The notes under the pieces were generated by a model. That model did not search any database and was not told where the DNA came from. It saw only the letters and a list, made by a program, of their open reading frames with translations. A stretch of DNA of 44,119 nt from Pseudomonas helleri. Lineage in GTDB: Bacteria; Pseudomonadota; Gammaproteobacteria; Pseudomonadales; Pseudomonadaceae. The translations under genes and the position numbers were made by a program. Shown in pieces: positions 6,567 to 15,822 of the stretch. How positions within the stretch are numbered: the first letter of the stretch is position 1; each line of letters opens with the position of its first letter. The stretch is taken from contig NZ_WIWC01000043.1 in assembly GCF_009600315.1 (NCBI RefSeq), forward strand, positions 1 to 44,119, written 5' to 3'.

Positions 6567-9515
6567 ATGTCCCTTACTGCCTACCTGAAAAAGCGTCAAT
6601 TCCCGCTGCACGTGCACATCAGCGCTGTGTTCACACTTTTGCTGTTATTAATAGGCATTGCCCTGGCGGTGTTCAACTATTTGCAAACCACTCGCATCAT
6701 TCTTGATAGCAGCCAAAAACAGTTCAATCAGATTGCTCAGGATGTACAGCAGGATCTGCTTAATACTTATCAACCCATCCGGCATGCGTTAAACCTGCTG
6801 GCACTTAACCCGAATGCCATGAGCGACTCATTCGAGACCCGGATGGGTTTGCTGCAGCCGTTTGTGCAGGCCCTCAAAGATAACCCCAGGCTTTCGGCGC
6901 TTTTTATAGGTGATAACCAAGGGAGCTTCTTCCTGGTCAGGCCCTTGCGCAATCAAGCAATCAAGACCCGCCTTAATGCCCCCCAACAATCGGCCTACAG
7001 CGTGTGGACCCTCAAACGCTTTACGGACTCCCCCGAGGTGGAATCAAAAAAACTTTTCTTTGATGATTCGCTGACACTTTTGGAAGAACGCAACGAGCCG
7101 GATCAGACTTACGACCCGCGGCAGCGAAGCTGGTTTATTCCGGCACGAGCCAGCACCGACCATACGACGACCGATCCTTACCTGTTTTTTTCCACACAGG
7201 AAGCGGGCACCACGCTATCCAAACGCAGCACGGCAAAAGCAGTGATCGGTGCCGACCTGAGCCTATCGCAACTGTCCGAGACACTCGCTCGACATCGGGT
7301 AACGCCCAATACTCAAATCGTGCTGTTCGATGCCGAAGGCCGAGTCGTGGCTTACCCGGATTCAGATCAGTTTTTAAGGGATAAAAATGCGACTGAACTC
7401 CCTGAAATCGGCGCCTTGAACCCTGTATTGAAACTGTTGACCCAAAACGGAAAAGACGAGCAACTACACCTCAGTGACGGCAATCGCCAATGGATAACGT
7501 CTCAAGCCACTATCAATGACAAGGACTCAAACACCCTGAAACTAGCCCTAATGGTTCCTGAAGACGAACTTCTTGCCGACGCTTACCAGCTTCGATGGGA
7601 GGGCATGCTCGTGACGTTGGCGATATTGCTGCTGTGTTTGCCTTTGGGTTGGTTGACCTCGCGCTTGATGGTCAAACCCCTTAAAACCCTGGTTGAGGAA
7701 GCGGAGGCCATTCGCCGCTTCGATTTCAATTACCCCATCAAACAACAATCGCCGGTGCTGGAAATAGATCAACTTGAAATGTCCATGCGCCGGATGAAAG
7801 AGACCCTTTCGAGTTTTTTTGAAATCACTGCAAGCCTGTCAGCACACACTCGCTTTGAACCCCTTTTGCAGTCGGTTCTGGTTGAAACCATCAAGATCGC
7901 TCAAGCCCAAGCTGGCTTGATCTATCTCATGGAGAACGAGGGCACACAGTTGGTATTGAAGGGACTGATCGTCAACGACCAGCCCCAGACCGTGGACTCG
8001 CTCGCTACGAGCGTAATCAACCTCCAGGATGACTCTCCCCCCGAGTGGCTACAGGTGCTATGCGATGGCAATGACAGCGTTGTGCGTACCTTCACGGTCG
8101 AGCAGGCGGCAGAGTTAAAACCGGTGATGCAGACTCTCGACAGCCAGAGCGTGCATGTCATTGGCATTCGTCTACACAACCGCCACGGCGAAACCGTCGG
8201 GGTGCTGGCTCTACTCCTGAACAACACTGGAACTCCTGCCGATCAGGAGCACCTGCGATCTGACCGAATTGCCTTTATTAAGGCCGTTTCCGGAGCCGCC
8301 GCTGTTTCGATTGAAAGTCAGCGCCTGCAGGATCGACAAAAACAGTTACTTAACGCCTTTATCAAACTGCTGGCCGGGGCCATTGACGCCAAAAGCCCCT
8401 ATACCGCGGGGCATTGCCAACGTGTACCGGTACTGACCTTTATGCTGGCCGAAGCTGCCGCTGCGAGCCAGCTCCCTGAATTTGCTCAGTACAACCCTAC
8501 GGATGAAGAGTGGGAGGCGCTGCACATTGCTGCCTGGATGCATGACTGCGGCAAAGTCACTACGCCTGAGTATGTGGTCGACAAAGCCACCAAACTTGAG
8601 ACTTTGTATGACCGCATTCACGAAGTTCGTACACGCTTCGAAGTGCTTAAGCGCGACGCCTGGATCAACTATTGGCAAGCACGGGCGTTGGGTGTTGACG
8701 ATAAACAATTGACCACTCAACGTGACAATCGCCTGTCGCAACTGGATGATGATTTTGCGTTTGTAGCACGCAGCAATTTGGGCGGTGAAGCCATGGCTGC
8801 AGCAGACCTTCAGCGCTTGAGCGCCATTGCCAAATACACCTGGACGCGGACGCTGGATGACCGGCTTGGTGTTTCCTGGGAAGAGAACAAACGTCAAGAA
8901 GGCCGCGAGGAGCAGAGCCTTCCCGTCACCGAGTGGTTGCTGGACGACAAACCGGAACATCTTTTTGTTAGGCCCGAGACTGAACTTATCAGCCCCGATA
9001 ATCCTTCAGGCTTCAAACTCGACGTTCCGGCTTTCAAGTTCAATCGGGGTGAGTTGTATAACCTGAGCATCACCCGCGGTACGTTAACCTCTGAAGAACG
9101 CTACATCATCAACAACCACATCGTGCAAACCATTTTGATGCTCAGCCACCTGCCCTTCCCCGGCTACCTTGGAAACATTGCAGAAATTGCAGGTGGTCAC
9201 CATGAAAAAATGGATGGCAGCGGCTATCCAAAACGATTGAAACGGGAAGAAATGAGCCTGGCGGCGCGGATGATGGCCATTGCCGATATTTTCGAAGCAC
9301 TGACTGCTTCGGATCGCCCTTACAAACGCGGAAAAACATTAAGTGAGGCGCTGAAGATCATGACTGGCATGTGCCGTGACGCCCATATTGATGCGCCTCT
9401 ATTCGAGCTTTTTGTACGCGAGCAAATCTTTATGCAATACGCCCGGCAGTTTCTTGAGCCACATCAAATCGACACCGTCGATATCGAAGCGCTACTACTC
9501 AAAGCCGGGCTTTAA
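6567..9515 (+). CDS. Membrane HD-GYP phosphodiesterase with Cache, HAMP and GAF domains
   Basis: The 982-residue protein starts with a TM helix (about 18-40), followed by a periplasmic double-Cache-like region (about 45-340), a second TM helix (about 345-368) and a HAMP segment. A GAF domain follows (about 425-590), then an HD-GYP domain. The HD pair is His659-Asp660 (AAWMHDCGK), and His878-His879-Glu880 with Gly886-Tyr887-Pro888 (HHEKMDGSGYP) completes the catalytic signature, so hydrolysis of cyclic di-GMP is likely. His659 and His878 are 219 residues apart, much more than in compact HD-GYP domains, so there is a large insert (about 690-840). The gene lies 107 bp after the BvgS-like kinase on the same strand, suggesting co-regulation. 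The Shine-Dalgarno site is weak. Confidence 0.88.
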   Translation: MSLTAYLKKRQFPLHVHISAVFTLLLLLIGIALAVFNYLQTTRIILDSSQKQFNQIAQDVQQDLLNTYQPIRHALNLLALNPNAMSDSFETRMGLLQPFVQALKDNPRLSALFIGDNQGSFFLVRPLRNQAIKTRLNAPQQSAYSVWTLKRFTDSPEVESKKLFFDDSLTLLEERNEPDQTYDPRQRSWFIPARASTDHTTTDPYLFFSTQEAGTTLSKRSTAKAVIGADLSLSQLSETLARHRVTPNTQIVLFDAEGRVVAYPDSDQFLRDKNATELPEIGALNPVLKLLTQNGKDEQLHLSDGNRQWITSQATINDKDSNTLKLALMVPEDELLADAYQLRWEGMLVTLAILLLCLPLGWLTSRLMVKPLKTLVEEAEAIRRFDFNYPIKQQSPVLEIDQLEMSMRRMKETLSSFFEITASLSAHTRFEPLLQSVLVETIKIAQAQAGLIYLMENEGTQLVLKGLIVNDQPQTVDSLATSVINLQDDSPPEWLQVLCDGNDSVVRTFTVEQAAELKPVMQTLDSQSVHVIGIRLHNRHGETVGVLALLLNNTGTPADQEHLRSDRIAFIKAVSGAAAVSIESQRLQDRQKQLLNAFIKLLAGAIDAKSPYTAGHCQRVPVLTFMLAEAAAASQLPEFAQYNPTDEEWEALHIAAWMHDCGKVTTPEYVVDKATKLETLYDRIHEVRTRFEVLKRDAWINYWQARALGVDDKQLTTQRDNRLSQLDDDFAFVARSNLGGEAMAAADLQRLSAIAKYTWTRTLDDRLGVSWEENKRQEGREEQSLPVTEWLLDDKPEHLFVRPETELISPDNPSGFKLDVPAFKFNRGELYNLSITRGTLTSEERYIINNHIVQTILMLSHLPFPGYLGNIAEIAGGHHEKMDGSGYPKRLKREEMSLAARMMAIADIFEALTASDRPYKRGKTLSEALKIMTGMCRDAHIDAPLFELFVREQIFMQYARQFLEPHQIDTVDIEALLLKAGL

Positions 9516-9527
9516 ACTAAATCACTA

Positions 9528-10010
9528 TCAGCAATCACTTAAACGCAAAAAAATCGCAGCAAGCGCTTCAATACCCTGCTGGTCCTGTTCGCTGAACCGG
9601 CCAATGCTTGGACTGTCCAGATCAAGCACGCCGATGAGACGTCCGTCTTTAATCAACGGCACCACCAATTCACTGTTGGATGCGCTGTCGCAGGCAATAT
9701 GCCCAGCGAACGCGTGTACATCTTCAACTCGTTGGGTTTGCTTGCTCGCTGCTGCCGCACCACACACGCCCCGCCCGAATGGAATTCGCACGCAGGCAAT
9801 CTGCCCCTGGAAAGGCCCCAATACCAGTTCTTCGTTGCGATTGAGGTAAAACCCGGCCCAATTCAGGTCATCAATCTGGTGGTACAGAAAAGCCGAGAAC
9901 TGGGCGGCGTTGGCAATAAAATCCCGCTCATCCGCTAGCAAGGACTCCAACTGGGCCGTCAACAAGGTGTAACCGTCCAGGCCTGAGCCCGTGGCGTTCA
10001 AATCAATCAT
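9528..10010 (-). CDS. msrC: Free methionine-(R)-sulfoxide reductase (GAF-domain fRMsr)
   Basis: The 160-residue GAF-domain protein should reduce free L-methionine-(R)-sulfoxide in the cytoplasm with thioredoxin. Cys73, Cys83 and Cys107 sit at the same mutual spacing as the three cysteines remembered for E. coli fRMsr/YebR (84, 94, 118), with Cys107 the expected catalytic residue. The ATG at 10010 overlaps the stop of the upstream DUF815 ATPase gene (ATGA); a frame open further upstream reads into that gene and is not the start. With MsrB and glutathione peroxidase 3.5-4.5 kb away, this part of the chromosome is rich in oxidised-methionine repair. It ends convergently just after the HD-GYP gene. 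Confidence 0.85.
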   Translation of the reverse strand: MIDLNATGSGLDGYTLLTAQLESLLADERDFIANAAQFSAFLYHQIDDLNWAGFYLNRNEELVLGPFQGQIACVRIPFGRGVCGAAAASKQTQRVEDVHAFAGHIACDSASNSELVVPLIKDGRLIGVLDLDSPSIGRFSEQDQQGIEALAAIFLRLSDC

Positions 10011-10897
10011 TTCGTTTGCTCCAACAATTTCATTCCAACCCAGTAACGCGCGAACTGATAAGCACAGCGCCCGTTGCGGTTGCCGCGCCCGGTCGCCCAG
10101 CGCACAGCTAAAATATCCAACGCTGCATCGCGCTGCCATTGCAAGCCAGCCTTGGTGGCCAGCACGTCGATCCAGTGCTCGACCACACTTAGAAAGTGAT
10201 CCTGGGTAAACGGGTAAAACGAGAGCCAAAGGCCAAAACGGTCAGACAATGCAATCTTGTCCTCCACCGCTTCGTTAGGGTGAAGCTCGCCATCAACATT
10301 CTTCCAGTTCTCGTTGTCGCTTTCTTTTTCGGGAACCAAATGCCGACGGTTTGAAGTGGCATAGAGCAAAACATTATCTGGCGCTTGCTCAAGCGATCCG
10401 TCCAATACGCTTTTTAGTACCCGGTAATCACCTTCACCGGCTTCAAATGACAAGTCATCACAAAATAAAACAAAGCGTTGTGACAAACCTTGCAACTGTT
10501 CGACCACTCGCGGGAGATCCGCCAGATGGTCACGTTCAATTTCGATCAAACGCAGGCCTGCCGGGGCGTATTCGGCAAGCAGCGCGCGAATGATTGAAGA
10601 CTTACCGGTACCGCGCGAGCCCCAAAGCAAAGCATGGTTGGCCGGCAGCCCCTCTAGAAATTGTTTAGTATTGCGACCCAACTGATCACGCTGGCTATCG
10701 ACGCCGATCAGGTCAGTAAGACGCATCTCAAGGCTGACCTTAAGCGGCATCAAGTAGCCCGAGCGACCTTCACGCTGCCAACGGGCTGCCAGACAGTCGC
10801 CCCATTTTATTGGCTCACGATGCGCTGGCAGTAAAGGTTCAAGACGCGCCAGGACTGATTCAGCCCGCTCTAAAAAGGCCTCAAGTTTAGACTCCAC
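10007..10897 (-). CDS. DUF815-family AAA+ ATP-binding protein
   Basis: The 296-residue predicted ATPase has a Walker A motif at residues 93-100 (GSRGTGKS) and a Walker B segment FVLFCDD about 50 residues later. A sensor-like YATSNRRHLVP segment is followed by the helical lid typical of DUF815. Proteins of this family are widespread and poorly understood. The start is a GTG at 10897 preceded by GAGGAG. The stop overlaps the fRMsr start by ATGA, so the two are translationally coupled. The 168-bp gap to the divergent SagS-like gene should hold both promoters. No substrate or partner can be assigned from the sequence. Confidence 0.85.
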   Translation of the reverse strand: MESKLEAFLERAESVLARLEPLLPAHREPIKWGDCLAARWQREGRSGYLMPLKVSLEMRLTDLIGVDSQRDQLGRNTKQFLEGLPANHALLWGSRGTGKSSIIRALLAEYAPAGLRLIEIERDHLADLPRVVEQLQGLSQRFVLFCDDLSFEAGEGDYRVLKSVLDGSLEQAPDNVLLYATSNRRHLVPEKESDNENWKNVDGELHPNEAVEDKIALSDRFGLWLSFYPFTQDHFLSVVEHWIDVLATKAGLQWQRDAALDILAVRWATGRGNRNGRCAYQFARYWVGMKLLEQTK

Positions 10898-11065
10898 ACT
10901 ATCTCCTCAGACTGATACAGATGATGGCGCATTGAAATTAAGCGCTGGGTCCCCGCCCTCAAGGCGGTAGAAACGACAAATCCGCCAACCCCGAAATTGA
11001 TGCGGGTCAAGCGGCATTTCGATTACTCTTGCCCGCCAAAGGGAATGGAATCAGGTGCAGCACTC

Positions 11066-13381
11066 ATGGACATAAAACTCACCCATCGCCTGTCTTATAA
11101 ACAGGCAAGGTTGACAGTGCTGGTCGGTTTCATTCTGGGCACCATACTGAGCGTGGTGCAAATTGGTATCGATTATGCCAGCGAAAACGCCGCCATCAAT
11201 CGTGAAATCCAATCCCTTTTGGATATCAGTCATAATCCTGCGTCGCGAATTGCCTACAACCTGGACTCGGAACTTGCACAAGAACTGGTCATGGGTCTGC
11301 TGCGCTCACCGGCCATTACAGGCGCAAAAATCAGCGACAACGATAAAAATGTCCTCGCCGCCGTCCAGGAGCAACCTGAAAACGGCCGCTTTCGGGCGCT
11401 CAGCGATTTTTTGTTCGGCTCCATGCGCAGCTTTGACGACAGACTTTATTTCAATCACTTACCCGAACTCAGCGTAGGTGAATTGCACCTTGAGGTGGAT
11501 ACATTCCCTTTTGGTAGCCGGTTTCTGCACCGTGCCGAAATTACCCTACTCAGCGGTTTCGCCCGCAGTTTGTTGCTGACGTTCATTCTTCTGGGGCTGT
11601 TCTACTTCATGCTTACGCAGCCACTGGTGCGGGTCATACGCGCACTCAGCAGCAGTAAACCCGGAGAACCGCAACAAGCGCGTATTCAGTGCCCGCCCAG
11701 ACACGAAGACGACGAAATAGGTGTTTTGGTCAACGCAGCCAATCAGCAATTTGACGCAGTTGCGAGAGAAATCGAGCAGCGGCGCAACGCAGAAAATCGC
11801 CTGAATGAATATTTGTCCCAACTCGAAGACATGGTCAAAGCGCGCACCCAGGAACTCGAAGCAATCAACACGCGCCTCAGCCAATCAAATGAGGAGCTGG
11901 AAGCCGCACGCAGCACTGCGTTGAAAATGGCTCAGGCGCGCTCAGCGTTCCTCGCCACAATGAGCCACGAGATACGCACACCTCTGAACGGACTTCTGGG
12001 CATGCTGGCGCTGTGTCTGGACAGTCCGCTGAACGCTGAGCAACACCAGCAGCTGTCGATTGCCCATGACTCAGGCAAAGTACTGGTCGAACTCCTCAAC
12101 GATATTCTCGACCTGTCGAAATTCGACGCCGGGCAGTTGGAGCTTGAACACATTGCATTCGACCTGGGAACCCTGGTTGAAGACACTGCCAATCTGCTGT
12201 CGCAAAATGCGGCCCCCAGTGTTGAATTGACCTGCTTGATCGACCCGCACTTCCCGGCATTGGTACTGGGTGACCCGACACGGGTACGCCAGATTGTCAG
12301 CAATCTATTGTCCAACGCTCTGAAGTTCACGCGCTTCGGGCGTGTCGATGTTCGATTGAGCGCACAGGACGACAGAGTCAGTATCCAAGTGTGCGACACC
12401 GGCATCGGCATTGCGCAGGAAGCCCAAATGCGCATCTTCAGCCCATTCACTCAGGCCGGAGTCGGTATAAACCGCCAGTATGGTGGTACAGGTCTGGGAT
12501 TGGCGCTCACCCGCAGCCTGTGCGAAGTCATGAAAGGCCGCCTGACTATCAGCTCCGAAATTGGTTTCGGCAGCCAATTTTGTGCCGAACTTCCATTGCC
12601 CTGCCATACCCCCGCGATCAAACTTGCCCCCCTGTCAGGGCAAGTGATTGCTGTCAGTGCTGAAGGCAGCGGCCTGAACGAACTGTTAAAAAGCTATTTG
12701 CCCCTCTGGGGCCTGCACTATAGCCGGCACAACCTCGACACTTCATTGGTCGGCATTGATCTGAATCTGTTGATAACCGACTGTCCTGAATGCTTGCTGG
12801 GCGTGCGACCAGCCTTAACCGCGCCAATTCTGCTGGTCACTGCCTACGGCAACTTTATGCCGGGTGATCAAGTCAATGCGCTGGCGCCGCTACTGCAAAA
12901 AGCCCGACCGCTGTCACGCCATGCGCTTTATCAAGCCTTGCAGCATCTGTTGCATAAAGGCGGCGACGCCAACCTCAGTGTGCAAGTCAGCGATTTGCCT
13001 AGCAAACATCGCGCTCGCATATTGCTGGTAGAAGATAACCCTGTGAACCAGTTAGTCGCCAAGGGAATGCTCAGCAAGCTGGGCTGCGATGTTGTTATTG
13101 CAGCTCATGGCGGCGAAGCCTTGAGCCTGCTGGAAGACGATTTATTTGATCTGGTGCTGATGGACTGCAACATGCCGGTCATGGATGGCTATGAAACCAG
13201 CCGACAAATTCGTCAGAGCAGTCGATGGTCAGAGCTGCCGATTGTTGCCCTGACTGCCAATGCCATGCCCGAGGAGCGGGAGCGCTGCCGCTCTGCGGGC
13301 ATGAATGATTACCTGGCCAAACCGTTTCGTCGCGAAGAGCTGGCGGCCTTACTGGACACATGGGTGCCGCCAAAAGCATAA
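11066..13381 (+). CDS. sagS: SagS-like hybrid sensor histidine kinase
   Basis: The 771-residue hybrid kinase has two TM helices (about residues 16-36 and 157-180) flanking a periplasmic domain of about 120 residues. A HAMP-like linker and coiled coil follow, then HisKA with His301 (ATMSHEIRTPLNG) and an HATPase domain with DTGIGI and GGTGLGL boxes. A degenerate receiver-like stretch precedes a C-terminal receiver with Asp700 (LMDCNMPVMDG). There is no HPt domain, so an external HPt protein is needed. Size, N-terminus and position just before gpx-msrB-alaA match SagS (PA2824) of P. aeruginosa, which controls the switch to biofilm growth; the orthology is from memory. I chose the ATG at 11066 because AGGTG lies upstream; the frame is open to 10997. 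Confidence 0.8.
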   Translation: MDIKLTHRLSYKQARLTVLVGFILGTILSVVQIGIDYASENAAINREIQSLLDISHNPASRIAYNLDSELAQELVMGLLRSPAITGAKISDNDKNVLAAVQEQPENGRFRALSDFLFGSMRSFDDRLYFNHLPELSVGELHLEVDTFPFGSRFLHRAEITLLSGFARSLLLTFILLGLFYFMLTQPLVRVIRALSSSKPGEPQQARIQCPPRHEDDEIGVLVNAANQQFDAVAREIEQRRNAENRLNEYLSQLEDMVKARTQELEAINTRLSQSNEELEAARSTALKMAQARSAFLATMSHEIRTPLNGLLGMLALCLDSPLNAEQHQQLSIAHDSGKVLVELLNDILDLSKFDAGQLELEHIAFDLGTLVEDTANLLSQNAAPSVELTCLIDPHFPALVLGDPTRVRQIVSNLLSNALKFTRFGRVDVRLSAQDDRVSIQVCDTGIGIAQEAQMRIFSPFTQAGVGINRQYGGTGLGLALTRSLCEVMKGRLTISSEIGFGSQFCAELPLPCHTPAIKLAPLSGQVIAVSAEGSGLNELLKSYLPLWGLHYSRHNLDTSLVGIDLNLLITDCPECLLGVRPALTAPILLVTAYGNFMPGDQVNALAPLLQKARPLSRHALYQALQHLLHKGGDANLSVQVSDLPSKHRARILLVEDNPVNQLVAKGMLSKLGCDVVIAAHGGEALSLLEDDLFDLVLMDCNMPVMDGYETSRQIRQSSRWSELPIVALTANAMPEERERCRSAGMNDYLAKPFRREELAALLDTWVPPKA

Positions 13382-13439
13382 GCGGTATATTCGCTAGCCC
13401 TTAAAAAACGCAACGGCCTGCATCGAGGTGCGCCGGTCT

Positions 13440-13928
13440 TCAACTGTTTCCAAGGAGCGCTTCAATGCCCGCTTTAAGCGCTTCAGGCTTGGTGGCCGGA
13501 GCGTATCGTTTAACGCCGCCATCGGGTCCAATCAAAAACTTGGTGAAATTCCATTTGATCCTTTCTGTACCCAAGAACCCGGGAGCCCGTTTTTTAAGCT
13601 CAATGAACAACGGATGTGCATTCCTGCCATTGACCTCAACCTTTTTGAACAAGGGGAAGGTCACGCCAAAGTTCAATTTACAAAACTCGGAAATAGCCGC
13701 TTCATCGTCTGGTTCTTGCTTACCGAACTGATTGCACGGAAAGCCAAGCACCACCAGACCTTGGTCTTTATACGCCTGCCATAAATGCTCAAGGCCTTTG
13801 TACTGTGGAGTGAAGCCACACTTGCTGGCTGTATTTACCACCAATACAGCTTTGCCAGCAAAGTCCGCCAGCGTCTTTTGCTCGCCGCCCAGCGTGGTGC
13901 AGGGAATCGTGAACAGGTCGTCAATCAT
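13440..13928 (-). CDS. gpx: Glutathione peroxidase family (thiol peroxidase, BtuE/Gpx-like)
   Basis: The 162-residue cytoplasmic peroxidase reduces hydrogen peroxide and lipid hydroperoxides, in bacteria usually with thioredoxin. Cys37 in NTASKCGFTPQY is the peroxidatic residue, a cysteine and not selenocysteine. The Gln and Trp-Asn partners are seen in FPCNQFGKQEP and IKWNFTKFL. The ATG at 13928 (MIDDLF) fits the family start; an upstream GTG-type extension would add 17 unrelated residues. It lies 23 bp downstream of msrB on the same strand, so the two are probably one operon for peroxide detoxification and repair. Confidence 0.92.
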   Translation of the reverse strand: MIDDLFTIPCTTLGGEQKTLADFAGKAVLVVNTASKCGFTPQYKGLEHLWQAYKDQGLVVLGFPCNQFGKQEPDDEAAISEFCKLNFGVTFPLFKKVEVNGRNAHPLFIELKKRAPGFLGTERIKWNFTKFLIGPDGGVKRYAPATKPEALKAGIEALLGNS

Positions 13929-13951
13929 GGTACAGCCTCGCAGGCGGTGTC

Positions 13952-14347
13952 TCAGTGGCGGGGAACCAGGTTCAGGCACACCGAGTTGATGCAGTAACGC
14001 AGTCCGGTAGGTGGCGGGCCGTCTGGAAATACATGCCCCAGATGCGCGTCACACTTTGCACAGACCACCTCGGTTCGAACCATGCCATGGCTGACATCAC
14101 GAATCTCGACCATCGCACTGTCACCAATTGGCGCGTAAAAGCTCGGCCAGCCACAGCCGGAATCGAACTTGGTGCTGGAATCAAATAGTGGTTCATTACA
14201 GCAAATGCAGTGATAAACCCCGTCGGTTTTAGTCGCGTTGTATTTCCCCGAGAAAGGCCTTTCGGTGCCTTTGAGGCGGCACACATTGTATTGCTCAGGA
14301 TCAAGCATCGCTTTCCATTCGTCTTGGGTTTTACTTAACTTTTCCAT
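13952..14347 (-). CDS. msrB: Peptide-methionine (R)-S-oxide reductase MsrB
   Basis: The 131-residue enzyme repairs methionine-R-sulfoxide in proteins. The zinc site is two CxxC pairs, Cys47-Cys50 (HCICCNE) and Cys96-Cys99 (CAKCD). The catalytic Cys119 is in RYCINSVCLNL, and SGCGWPSF carries a possible recycling Cys65. All signature residues are intact. The ATG at 14347 gives the usual family length; the open frame to 14563 lacks homology. gpx follows after 23 bp. The 222 bp up to divergent alaA should hold the promoter. Confidence 0.95.
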   Translation of the reverse strand: MEKLSKTQDEWKAMLDPEQYNVCRLKGTERPFSGKYNATKTDGVYHCICCNEPLFDSSTKFDSGCGWPSFYAPIGDSAMVEIRDVSHGMVRTEVVCAKCDAHLGHVFPDGPPPTGLRYCINSVCLNLVPRH

Positions 14348-14569
14348 GGTTCTGCCTCTGCAACGGAAAAAGCCCGACCAGTGGCTTTTACAGTGATCGG
14401 GTGGCACGTATGATTGCGCCTCGTTAAGCGCCAGTCTGGCACCCGCTCTATCTGCATTCAAACGGATTCTTGAGGCAAGGCGGTGTTTGCCACTGCGTGA
14501 AAACGCAGAATTTCCCAAGGCTGTGGTACTCACACAGTCTGGATCGTTCATTTTCGGGATCACATCGCC

Positions 14570-15781
14570 ATGCAGGTCAGCAAATCAAACAAGCTCGCCA
14601 ACGTCTGTTATGACATTCGCGGCCCGGTGCTTAAGCACGCCAAACGACTGGAAGAGGAAGGCCATCGCATCCTCAAGCTGAATATCGGCAACCCGGCGCC
14701 CTTTGGTTTTGAAGCGCCGGATGAAATCCTTCAGGACGTGATCCGCAATCTGCCAACGGCGCAAGGCTACAGTGACTCAAAAGGCCTCTTCAGCGCGCGC
14801 AAGGCGGTCATGCAGTACTACCAGCAAAAACAGGTCGAAGGCGTCGGTATCGAAGACGTTTACCTGGGTAACGGTGTGTCCGAACTGATCGTGATGTCGC
14901 TGCAAGCGCTGCTCAACAATGGTGACGAAGTCCTGGTGCCAGCACCGGACTACCCATTGTGGACCGCCGCCGTCACATTGGCTGGCGGTCATCCCGTGCA
15001 CTACCTGTGCGACGAACAGGCCAATTGGTGGCCCGACCTGGCTGATATCAAGGCCAAGATCACTCCCAATACCAAGGCTATGGTCATCATCAACCCCAAT
15101 AACCCGACGGGGGCGGTGTATTCCAAGGAAGTGCTGCTGGGCATGCTCGAACTGGCACGCCAGCACAACCTGGTGGTGTTCTCGGACGAGATCTACGACA
15201 AGATTCTTTACGATGATGCGGTCCACATCTGCACCGCATCATTGGCACCCGATGTGTTGTGCCTGACCTTCAATGGCCTGTCCAAGTCGTACCGGGTGGC
15301 AGGGTTCCGCTCCGGCTGGATCGCTATCTCCGGCCCCAAGCACAATGCCCAGAGCTACATTGAAGGCATCGATATGCTGGCCAATATGCGTCTGTGCGCA
15401 AACGTACCCAGCCAACACGCCATCCAAACTGCACTCGGTGGTTATCAGAGCATTAATGATCTGGTGCTGCCAAACGGTCGCCTGCTGGAGCAGCGAAACC
15501 GCACTTGGGAACTGCTGAACGACATTCCGGGCGTCAGCTGTGTAAAACCGATGGGCGCACTGTATGCCTTCCCACGTATCGATCCAAAAGTTTGCCCGAT
15601 TCTCAACGATGAGAAGTTCGTGCTGGACTTGCTGCTTTCGGAAAAACTATTGGTGGTTCAAGGCACCGCATTCAACTGGCCATGGCCGGATCACTTCCGC
15701 GTTGTAACGTTGCCACGCGTTGATGAATTGGACATGGCAATCGGTCGAATCGGAAACTTTCTTAAAAACTACCGTCAGTAA
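14570..15781 (+). CDS. alaA: PLP-dependent aminotransferase, alanine transaminase AlaA
   Basis: This is a 403-residue fold-type I aminotransferase. Lys239 in FNGLSKSYRVAGFR is the PLP Schiff-base residue, and NPNNPTGAVY and SDEIYDKILYD are the cofactor-binding segments. The sequence reads like AlaA/YfbQ, which makes alanine from pyruvate and glutamate. It lies next to msrB and htpX, as remembered for P. aeruginosa PA2827-PA2830. It is single-gene, with a 10-bp stem hairpin just after the stop. Confidence 0.9.
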   Translation: MQVSKSNKLANVCYDIRGPVLKHAKRLEEEGHRILKLNIGNPAPFGFEAPDEILQDVIRNLPTAQGYSDSKGLFSARKAVMQYYQQKQVEGVGIEDVYLGNGVSELIVMSLQALLNNGDEVLVPAPDYPLWTAAVTLAGGHPVHYLCDEQANWWPDLADIKAKITPNTKAMVIINPNNPTGAVYSKEVLLGMLELARQHNLVVFSDEIYDKILYDDAVHICTASLAPDVLCLTFNGLSKSYRVAGFRSGWIAISGPKHNAQSYIEGIDMLANMRLCANVPSQHAIQTALGGYQSINDLVLPNGRLLEQRNRTWELLNDIPGVSCVKPMGALYAFPRIDPKVCPILNDEKFVLDLLLSEKLLVVQGTAFNWPWPDHFRVVTLPRVDELDMAIGRIGNFLKNYRQ

Positions 15782-15791
15782 TTTCATCCTG

Positions 15792-15822
15792 TGCTGTGCG
15801 ATGACAGAAAAGTCGCACAGCA
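15792..15822 (+). terminator. Hairpin downstream of alaA
   Basis: TGCTGTGCGA (15792-15801) and TCGCACAGCA (15813-15822) form a perfect 10-bp stem with an 11-nt loop, 10 bp after the alaA stop. There is no immediate T-run; an AT-rich stretch follows. Confidence 0.6.
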
